In this document: positions 1-5,150 of the stretch, in pieces | Layout of the letters: every line of letters begins with the position of its first letter | Position numbering within the stretch: position 1 is the stretch's first letter | Assembly (NCBI GenBank): GCA_030670375.1 | Contig: DAOVBT010000182.1 | Span: forward strand, 1-5,150 | From: Candidatus Aminicenantota bacterium | GTDB taxonomy: Bacteria; Acidobacteriota; Aminicenantia; Aminicenantales; Aminicenantaceae | DNA length: 5,150 nucleotides | Direction of reading: 5' to 3' | Made by a program: the position numbers and the translations under genes | Notes under the pieces: generated by a model | Told to the model about the DNA's origin: nothing | The model's input: the letters and a program-made list of their open reading frames with translations, nothing else | Databases searched by the model: none

Positions 1-1
1 T

Positions 2-1054
2 AGCCTTGGAACCGTTTCAAAACAGGACATCTCGTCCATGCTCGTTCTTCCCGGCGTTTTGACGGTTAATCAGAATCAAACAGCCCACATCTCATCCTAC
101 GTTCGTGGGAAGGTGGTCTCGCACACAGCTGATCTGGGAGACAGGACGCGCATCGGACAGGCTCTGGTCACGATAAACTCGCCCGCATTTGCCCAGGCAC
201 AGGCTGATTTCTTGCGTGCCAGGGCAAACTATTTTCTCAGCAAAAAGGAATTCGAGCGGGCCAAGATGCTGTGGGCAGAAAAGGCCATCGAGGAGAAGGA
301 ATATTTAAGGCGGGAAGTCGAACATGAAAAACTCGCGACCGAATACGGAGCTTTGGGGTCGGCACTTCATTCTTACGGTATCACCCATGAGCAGATCGAA
401 AAACTCATCGAAAAATGCAAAGAAATAGAGGATAAAGAATACGCATGCGAGATAGCCAATCCGAACCTCCCGATCCTATCTCCCGTGTCCGGGACCGTGA
501 TCTTCCGGGATGTGGTGAAGGGTGAACACGTCGAGCCGGACAAAATCCTATTTACGGTATCCGATCTCAGCACACTCTGGGCCATCCTGGATGTTTACGA
601 AAAAGACCTCCCCCATCTCCGGATGGACAGTCACGTAACCATCATCACCTCCATCTATCCCGGCAGTCAATTTCCAGGGAAAATCACGTACATCAGCGAT
701 CTGGTCGATGAAAAACTCCGGACTGTGAAAATCCGGGTGGAAGTGGACAATAAACAAGGATTTCTCAAGCCCAACATGTATATCCAGGGCAAAATCGAAA
801 ATCGTTTGGAACAAAAAGATCTCCTGGTCGTTCCCGAAGAAGCCATACAAAATCTTGAAGGAGAAAAAGTCGTTTTTGTGCGCGAGAAAGGAGACATTTT
901 TGCGGTCCGTCACATTACGCTAGGGTACAAGGTCGGCGACAATCGCATCATCACCCAGGGTCTTTCGGAGGGGGAGCAAATCGTTATCCACGGCGCCTTT
1001 TACCTCAAGGCAGAAATGTCCAAAGCTGCTTTTGGGCAGGCCCATGTGCACTAG
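2..1054 (+). CDS. Periplasmic adaptor (membrane fusion protein) of a heavy-metal RND efflux system, CzcB/CusB type; 5' end outside the window
   Basis: Adaptor that would link the inner-membrane RND pump to an outer-membrane channel in the periplasm. The frame is open from base 2, and the ATG at 38 falls inside a conserved beta strand (SMLVLPGVLTVN), so 38 is probably not the start; the signal peptide and true start lie to the left. About 350 residues are visible. In order: first half-lipoyl motif (SSYVRGKVVS, with GDRTRIGQALVTINSP; about nt 80-187), a charged alpha-helical hairpin (about 188-445), second half-lipoyl motif (ILSPVSGTVIF, about 470-577), beta-barrel (LWAILDVYEKDL onward, about 575-800, including FLKPNMYIQGKI), and a membrane-proximal domain (about 820-1010). 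The C-terminal tail AFGQAHVH resembles the His-containing tails of CzcB-like proteins. The stop is 25 nt before the pump gene, so they are surely one operon. Metal specificity cannot be read from this protein. Family assignment is firm; the subfamily is inferred. Confidence 0.9.
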   Translation, partial: SLGTVSKQDISSMLVLPGVLTVNQNQTAHISSYVRGKVVSHTADLGDRTRIGQALVTINSPAFAQAQADFLRARANYFLSKKEFERAKMLWAEKAIEEKEYLRREVEHEKLATEYGALGSALHSYGITHEQIEKLIEKCKEIEDKEYACEIANPNLPILSPVSGTVIFRDVVKGEHVEPDKILFTVSDLSTLWAILDVYEKDLPHLRMDSHVTIITSIYPGSQFPGKITYISDLVDEKLRTVKIRVEVDNKQGFLKPNMYIQGKIENRLEQKDLLVVPEEAIQNLEGEKVVFVREKGDIFAVRHITLGYKVGDNRIITQGLSEGEQIVIHGAFYLKAEMSKAAFGQAHVH

Positions 1055-1070
1055 TTACTTTCAGGATAAA

Positions 1071-1079
1071 TAAGGAAAG
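1071..1079 (+). promoter_or_regulatory. Ribosome binding site of the RND pump gene, unusually close to the start
   Basis: TAAGGA (1071-1076) is complementary to the 3' end of 16S rRNA but only 3 nt separate it from the ATG at 1080, shorter than the usual spacing. A second AGGA at 1063-1066 lies 13 nt from the ATG. The start at 1080 is still preferred because the protein then begins MIQKLIQFSLKQR, the usual N-terminus of this pump family, immediately before the first membrane helix. Confidence 0.5.
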
Positions 1080-4000
1080 ATGATACAAAAACTCATTCAA
1101 TTTTCCCTTAAACAAAGATTATTCATCGTATTGGCCACGGTGATCCTGTCTTTTTTGGGTTTTTTCGCCTTCAACAGGCTTTCGATCGATGTTTTCCCAG
1201 ATCCATCCCCCCCCCTTGTCCAAATCTACACAGAAAGCCATGGTATGGCCCCGGAAGAAATCGAGAGACTGATCTCCTATCCGATCGAATCGTCCATGTT
1301 CGGACTGCCCAAAGTCAAAAATATCCGCTCCTTTTCGACCTTTGCCATGTCTCTGGTAAACGTCTATTTCGAAGACAACACAGACATCTATTGGGCACGC
1401 CAACTTGTCTCCCAACGGCTTCTCGAGACACAGGAGAGCCTCCCAGAGCATGTCCACAATCCGGTTTTGGGACCGATCGCCACAGGCCTCGGCCTGGTCT
1501 ATCTCTATTATCTTGAAGGAGAAGACTATTCCATCCTAGAGCTCCGGACCATCCAGGACTGGCTTGTCAAATACGAACTCAAATCCGTCCCTGAAGTTTC
1601 TCAAGTTTTGAGCATCGGGGGAGATGTCAAACAGTTCCAAATTCTTGTCAGCCCCCACTCGCTCCTCAAATACAACCTCACGATTGCGGAACTTTCGGGC
1701 AGGATCAAGGAAAACAACCAAAACGTCGGTGCCAGCTTTATCACTAAAGGCCAGGAGGAATATATCGTCCGGAGTGTGGGTTTGGCCCGAACAATCGAAG
1801 ACCTTGAAAATATCGTGGTGGCCAACTACTTGGGGACGCCTGTCTATCTCAAGGACGTTGCTGCCGTCAAAATTCTCCCGGCCATCAAAAGAGGCGCGGC
1901 TCTGGTCAACGGAGAAGGGGAAAAGGTCGTCGGGATGGTCCTCAAACTGTTTGACTCCAACACGGCAAAAGTCATCCAAAACCTGGAAGACAGAATCGCA
2001 GAGATCAACAAATCTCTCCCTGAAGGTGTGGAAATCGTTCCTTTTTACAACCAAGCCTCGTTGGTCAAAAAATGCTTTTCAACGGTCCGAACCAACTTGA
2101 TCATCGGGATCATACTGGTCATCCTGGTGCTGTTCCTTTTCATGGGAAACTTTCCCTCTGCCATGATCACCGTATTTTCCTTGCCCTTCTCGATCTTGTT
2201 CTCCTTCATCATTATGGAACGGATGAACCTCGCGGCCGACCTGATTTCATTCGGAGGGTTTGCCATCGGGATCGGTCTGATCGCGGATGCAGCCATCATC
2301 TTTGTGGAAAACACCCACCGCCACATCCAAATGCCGCATGAATCCAAAGCCCATGCCATCATCTCGGCAGGAGAAGAAGTGGGAAGACCTCTGGTTTTTG
2401 CCATCGCGATCATCGTCCTCGTTTTTCTCCCGATATTCACCCTCACCGGGGTGGAAGGAATCATGTTCCGCCCGATGGGTTTCACCATCTCCTTTGCCCT
2501 TGCTGGTTCTTTGATCTTTGCCTTGATATCGGCCCCGGCACTCTCTTATCTATTCCTGAGACGAAAACAAGGCTCGACCGAAGAGTCTTTCCTGATGAAA
2601 CACATCAAAAATGCCTTTATCCCGTTTTTTTATCGGTGTGAAAAGCACAAAAAAGCAGTGTTTTTGACAACCTTGGTGATATTTCTGGCAGGTGTTGCGA
2701 TGATCCCGTTTATCGGAAGGGAATACATCCCTTATCTGGAGGAAGGTACTCTTCATCTTCGCGCCACGATGGACCCGAACATCAGCCTCCAGGAGGTCAT
2801 CGCGATGGCCTCTAAGTTAGAAAAAACCATAAAAGAGGTTCCCGAAGTCACCGGAGTTTTGACCCGTATCGGGCGCGGAGAGGTTGGCAGTCACGCCCAC
2901 TTCATCAACGATGCAGAAATCCTGATCAAGCATAATCCCATCCAGAAATGGAAAAGTTTCCGGACCAAAGACGAATTTATCCATGAGATCGAACACAGGC
3001 TGGAGAAATACCCCGGGATAAACCTCAACATGACTCAACCCATCCAACACAATCTCGATGAGCTGATAACGGGAGTCAAAGCTCAACTGGCCATCAAGAT
3101 CTATGGGGAGGATTTTGACACCCTGAAGGAAACGGCCATTCAGGTCAAGAACCTTATCGCCACTCTGGAGGGGGCAGCCGATGTCCAGGTGGAACAATTC
3201 ACCGGCCAAAACCACATCCAGATTTTCCTCCGAAGGGATAAAATAGCCAGATACGGCATCAACATCCAGGACATTCAGGAAACGATCGAGGCAGCGGTCG
3301 GCGGAATCATCCTCGGTCAGATCTACGAGGAACAAAAAAGATTCGATATCTTTCTCCGGTTTGAATCCGCATTCCGGGGAGATATCGAACAGATCGGAAA
3401 TCTTCTGATAAGCCTCCCTGGGGGAGGCCAGGTCCCCCTGAAACAAATGGCTTCCATCGAGGAGACTGTCGGCCCCCGGGTCATCAACCGGGAAAGCAAC
3501 AAACGGTTCATCAACATCCAGTGCAACATTCGTGGACGGGATATCGGCCGATTCGTGGATGAGGCACAAAAAAAGATCGATGAAAACATCTCGCTTCCCC
3601 CAGAGCATATGATCAAATGGGGGGGACAGTTCGAGCTCCAGCAGCGGGCAAACAGGCGGTTTGCCCTCATCATGCCTATCACTCTGGTTTTGGTTGCCCT
3701 CCTGCTGTTCACCATATTTTACTCCTTCCAGGAGGTGTTGATCATTTTGATCAACATCCCGTTAGCCCTGACAGGGGGAATCTTGGCTTTGAAGCTGTCT
3801 GGCCTGTACTTGAGTGTACCGGCATCAATCGGGTTTATCGCTATTTTCGGGATTGCTTTGGAGGACGGCCTCGTTCTCCTGTCTGCTTTCCACAATAACC
3901 TGAAACGAGGCCTGGGCCTGAGAGAGGCTGTTATCCGAGGAGTCAGCGTTAAACTTAGGCCTGTTTTGATGACATCTTTCACCACGATTTTTGGCGTGCT

Positions 4001-4145
4001 TCCGCTGCTTTTGGCCAAAGGTCCTGGAGCCGAAATCCAAAGGCCTTTGGCAACTGTTGTGGTCGGGGGGCTTATCACATCCACCCTTGTTACCCTGATC
4101 GTTCTTCCGCTCATCTTCCAGACACTGAAAAAGATCAAGAAATAA
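1080..4145 (+). CDS. Heavy-metal efflux RND transporter, CzcA/CusA (HME) family
   Basis: Inner-membrane, proton-driven pump of the tripartite metal exporter. At 1021 residues it is full length for the family. Twelve membrane segments are recognisable by hydrophobicity: about 14-31, 339-357, 361-380, 388-408, 435-457, 467-492, 526-545, 861-881, 884-907, 913-936, 960-980 and 990-1013. Two large periplasmic porter/docking loops occupy about 32-338 and 546-860. Family marks include IDVFPDPSPPLVQI, IERLISYPIE, MTQPIQHNLDELITGVKA, KWGGQFE and AEIQRPLATVVVGG. The helix 4 proton-relay stretch reads AIGIGLIADAAIIFVEN (D403), closer to CusA than to the DFG...DGA pattern of CzcA. Helix 10 has E928-D929, and RPVLMT (960-965) has Val where CusA has Lys. 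My manual alignment puts R561, D611 and E661 at the three CusA copper-binding Met positions, so Cu/Ag export looks unlikely and a divalent metal more likely. It lies directly after the adaptor gene. A C9 run sits at codons 43-46. Confidence 0.95.
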   Translation: MIQKLIQFSLKQRLFIVLATVILSFLGFFAFNRLSIDVFPDPSPPLVQIYTESHGMAPEEIERLISYPIESSMFGLPKVKNIRSFSTFAMSLVNVYFEDNTDIYWARQLVSQRLLETQESLPEHVHNPVLGPIATGLGLVYLYYLEGEDYSILELRTIQDWLVKYELKSVPEVSQVLSIGGDVKQFQILVSPHSLLKYNLTIAELSGRIKENNQNVGASFITKGQEEYIVRSVGLARTIEDLENIVVANYLGTPVYLKDVAAVKILPAIKRGAALVNGEGEKVVGMVLKLFDSNTAKVIQNLEDRIAEINKSLPEGVEIVPFYNQASLVKKCFSTVRTNLIIGIILVILVLFLFMGNFPSAMITVFSLPFSILFSFIIMERMNLAADLISFGGFAIGIGLIADAAIIFVENTHRHIQMPHESKAHAIISAGEEVGRPLVFAIAIIVLVFLPIFTLTGVEGIMFRPMGFTISFALAGSLIFALISAPALSYLFLRRKQGSTEESFLMKHIKNAFIPFFYRCEKHKKAVFLTTLVIFLAGVAMIPFIGREYIPYLEEGTLHLRATMDPNISLQEVIAMASKLEKTIKEVPEVTGVLTRIGRGEVGSHAHFINDAEILIKHNPIQKWKSFRTKDEFIHEIEHRLEKYPGINLNMTQPIQHNLDELITGVKAQLAIKIYGEDFDTLKETAIQVKNLIATLEGAADVQVEQFTGQNHIQIFLRRDKIARYGINIQDIQETIEAAVGGIILGQIYEEQKRFDIFLRFESAFRGDIEQIGNLLISLPGGGQVPLKQMASIEETVGPRVINRESNKRFINIQCNIRGRDIGRFVDEAQKKIDENISLPPEHMIKWGGQFELQQRANRRFALIMPITLVLVALLLFTIFYSFQEVLIILINIPLALTGGILALKLSGLYLSVPASIGFIAIFGIALEDGLVLLSAFHNNLKRGLGLREAVIRGVSVKLRPVLMTSFTTIFGVLPLLLAKGPGAEIQRPLATVVVGGLITSTLVTLIVLPLIFQTLKKIKK

Positions 4146-4147
4146 AA

Positions 4148-4840
4148 GTGCATAAAACCATCTCTTTCTGGATGAAAGCCGGGTCGATTCTCCTTATTTT
4201 TGCCCTGTTTTTTTCTTGCTCTTCCCCTCCCACGAGTTACATCATCCTTTGTGCTGGCGACAGCATCACCGAAGTCGGTTATCCCCCGTTTCTGAAACGG
4301 ATTCTCAAGAGAGAGGGCATCCGGGCAAAGGTCGTGAACCAGGGCAAAAGCGGTTTTACCTCAAGAGAATATCTGGTTTATCTCACAGAAAACAGAACAG
4401 CGCTGGCCGAAAGCCATCCGGATTTTATTTGTCTTCAACTGGGAACGAACGATGTCCGGACCGACCACGACCACACATCGGCCGATGAGTTCTACGCCAA
4501 CATGAAACAGATCATCCGCCTGTTTCGGGAGTTTACGACACTATCCGGGAAACAACCGCGTATCCTTCTAGCCACCATTCCCCCTGTCCCTGATGACACG
4601 CCCTTCCCGTTCGCTCCTATTTCTGCCGAGCGGGTAGAACAGGAAATTAACCCCCTCATAAAAAAACTGACCCACGAAGAAAAGCTCTCCTTGGTGGACA
4701 ATTTTTCTGTTTTCCTCGACAATCCCCACCTCCTTCCAGAGGTCCACCCTTCGGATCAAGGGTATGAGGCAATGGCCAAAAACTGGCACAACGTCTTGAA
4801 AAAAAAGGGCGTTCGATCCACACTGCGATTCAGACACTAG
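4148..4840 (+). CDS. SGNH/GDSL-family hydrolase, probable lipoprotein
   Basis: Small serine esterase-like protein of 230 residues; substrate unknown (relatives deacylate lipids, sugars or peptidoglycan). SGNH blocks: GDSIT with nucleophile S39, NQGKSG with an oxyanion-hole glycine, LGTND with N101, and VHPSDQGY with H200. The Asp normally three residues before the His (D-x-x-H) is Pro197 here, with Glu198 next to it, so the catalytic triad is non-standard or the His works alone. The N-terminus is basic, then hydrophobic (about 11-23), then LFFSC with C24 as the likely lipidated Cys; the lipobox is loose. The GTG at 4148 is chosen because it lies 2 nt after the pump stop, suggesting translational coupling. 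An ATG at 4172 (MKAGSILL...) gives an equally good signal peptide, and neither has a clear Shine-Dalgarno sequence. The last codons lie in one arm of a 17-bp inverted repeat, so the native C-terminus may have been replaced. Confidence 0.85.
   Translation: MHKTISFWMKAGSILLIFALFFSCSSPPTSYIILCAGDSITEVGYPPFLKRILKREGIRAKVVNQGKSGFTSREYLVYLTENRTALAESHPDFICLQLGTNDVRTDHDHTSADEFYANMKQIIRLFREFTTLSGKQPRILLATIPPVPDDTPFPFAPISAERVEQEINPLIKKLTHEEKLSLVDNFSVFLDNPHLLPEVHPSDQGYEAMAKNWHNVLKKKGVRSTLRFRH
4824..4840 (+). repeat. Left arm of a perfect 17-bp inverted repeat, inside the hydrolase 3' end
   Basis: TGCGATTCAGACACTAG is the exact reverse complement of 5067-5083. After one mismatch (4823/5084) three further bases pair (4820-4822 with 5085-5087), giving 20 of 21. 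The arm supplies the final residues and the TAG stop of the SGNH hydrolase. The two arms enclose 226 bp without a gene. Confidence 0.8.
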
Positions 4841-4904
4841 CGAGCTCCTTTTCAGCAGTTCACACCGGAAATCCTTAAAATCCCTGTAGATCGTAATTTC
4901 AAAC

Positions 4905-4945
4905 GGCCAGTGAGTTGTTTTAAACCCACGCCAAAAATTTTTTTT
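4905..4945 (+). terminator. Possible rho-independent terminator of the efflux/hydrolase operon
   Basis: GGC (4905-4907) pairs with GCC (4930-4932), and after a 2-nt bulge GTGAGTT (4910-4916) pairs with AACCCAC (4923-4929) with one A.C mismatch. The loop is GTTTTA. Five A residues then precede a run of eight T (4938-4945). The position, 65 nt after the hydrolase stop, suits an operon terminator, but the stem is imperfect and the T run is not directly adjacent. Confidence 0.35.
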
Positions 4946-5043
4946 AACACATTCTACTTGTCATCAATATGGCCCATCCTGTGATGCTGAGGAAAATCTC
5001 TCTCCACTGGTATATCAGGAAGCACATTCCTGTTTAAATCAAG

Positions 5044-5072
5044 CACTAGAGAAGCTGTGTGCTGCTCTAGTG
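5044..5072. repeat. Compact hairpin next to the right inverted-repeat arm
   Basis: CACTAGAG (5044-5051) is the exact reverse complement of CTCTAGTG (5065-5072). After one A.G mismatch, AGC (5053-5055) pairs with GCT (5061-5063 region, read with its complement), leaving a TGTGT loop. No T run follows on the + strand, so it is not an obvious terminator. Its right half runs into the 17-bp repeat arm that begins at 5067, so the motif CACTAG appears three times around this region (4835, 5044, and inverted at 5067). Confidence 0.6.
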
Positions 5073-5083
5073 TCTGAATCGCA
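5067..5083 (-). repeat. Right arm of the perfect 17-bp inverted repeat
   Basis: CTAGTGTCTGAATCGCA is the exact reverse complement of 4824-4840. It is followed by a promoter-like sequence 34 nt downstream, an arrangement also seen when an insertion sequence end precedes its transposase gene. The next gene is outside the window, so this cannot be decided here. Confidence 0.8.
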
Positions 5084-5116
5084 ATGTCCGGAAATAAGAT
5101 TCGGATAAGCAGGTTT

Positions 5117-5145
5117 TTGACACCTGTGTTTCCCTATGTTATACA
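5117..5145 (+). promoter_or_regulatory. Sigma70-like promoter pointing out of the right edge
   Basis: A perfect -35 box TTGACA (5117-5122) is separated by exactly 17 nt from TATACA (5140-5145), which matches four of six bases of the -10 consensus. A small palindrome ACAC-CT-GTGT (5120-5129) overlaps the -35 end and could be an operator, though it is short. The gene it would drive starts beyond base 5150. Confidence 0.5.
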
Positions 5146-5150
5146 TTTTT

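Larger units (their letters stand above)
4841..5150. other. Gene-free stretch at the right end of the window
   Basis: I see no credible gene here on either strand. It holds an imperfect terminator-like hairpin (4905-4945), a small 6-bp hairpin CAGGAA/TTCCTG (5016-5032), a stronger hairpin (5044-5072) overlapping the right arm of the 17-bp inverted repeat (5067-5083), and a promoter-like sequence (5117-5145) directed out of the window. It is more AT-rich than the genes to its left, as expected for non-coding DNA or a mobile-element margin. CCGGAAAT occurs at both 4865-4872 and 5088-5095. The longest start-to-stop stretches are about 22 codons (4969-5037, +) and 35 codons (minus strand, from 5146), without ribosome binding sites or recognisable sequence. 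Confidence 0.6.

Noticed and set aside
38..40. ATG as start of the adaptor gene
   Set aside because: The frame is open to the window edge and the residues before and after this Met match the conserved first strand of the adaptor; no ribosome binding site or signal peptide follows it.
1536..2054. Minus-strand open frame of 172 codons within the pump gene
   Set aside because: Same reason: a shadow of the conserved + strand protein with low-complexity, family-less translation.
2817..3608. Long open frame of 263 codons on the minus strand within the pump gene
   Set aside because: It lies wholly antisense to a clearly conserved RND coding region, has no recognisable motifs or ribosome binding site, and is what codon bias produces opposite a long gene.
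3619..3625. G7 run in the pump gene as a second phase-variation tract
   Set aside because: It encodes the conserved WGGQF motif and is short; such a run is readily explained by Trp-Gly-Gly codons.
4969..5037. 22-codon open frame in the 3' gene-free region
   Set aside because: No ribosome binding site, no recognisable sequence, and of a length expected by chance.
5016..5039. Hairpin CAGGAA/TTCCTG followed by TTTAAA as a terminator
   Set aside because: Only six base pairs and three T residues; too weak to call.
4837..5070. CTAG copies as a 4-bp target duplication around an element at 4841-5066
   Set aside because: CTAG is itself part of the inverted repeat and palindromic, and the ends at 4841 and 5066 are not inverted repeats of one another.

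Overview
The window is a slice of a Gram-negative bacterial chromosome or large replicon. The evidence for an outer membrane is a tripartite RND efflux system and a probable lipoprotein. Base composition looks roughly balanced and the coding is dense and all on the + strand. Nothing in the window fixes the taxon. The protein styles would fit a deep-branching lineage such as Desulfobacterota or Acidobacteriota/Aminicenantes, but that is only an impression.

Layout: (1) 2-1054, the 3' part of a CzcB/CusB-type periplasmic adaptor (membrane fusion protein), whose signal peptide and start lie left of the window; (2) 1080-4145, a complete 1021-residue heavy-metal RND pump of the CzcA/CusA family; (3) 4148-4840, a small SGNH/GDSL hydrolase with a lipoprotein-like signal, starting 2 nt after the pump's stop codon; (4) 4841-5150, a gene-free stretch with an imperfect terminator-like hairpin, a perfect 17-bp inverted repeat shared with the end of the hydrolase gene, a second compact hairpin, and a good sigma70-like promoter pointing out of the right edge.

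The first two genes form the inner-membrane and periplasmic parts of a metal-efflux complex that normally works with a TolC-like outer-membrane channel. That channel gene is not visible and may lie upstream. The pump moves metal ions from the periplasm (and possibly the cytoplasm) outwards using proton influx. Its residues are mixed: the membrane helix 4 signature resembles CusA, but the CusA methionine ligands are absent and the C-terminal part resembles CzcA. A divalent-metal substrate is therefore the better guess, but it is not settled. The hydrolase is probably co-transcribed with the pump; any functional link is unknown.

Most of the window is an ordinary metal-efflux operon. The most unusual signal is the inverted repeat at 4824-4840 / 5067-5083. 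It bounds about 260 bp like a miniature inverted-repeat element, or marks the ends of insertion sequences, and one copy encodes the last codons of the hydrolase. I see no convincing sign of a wholly new multi-gene system.
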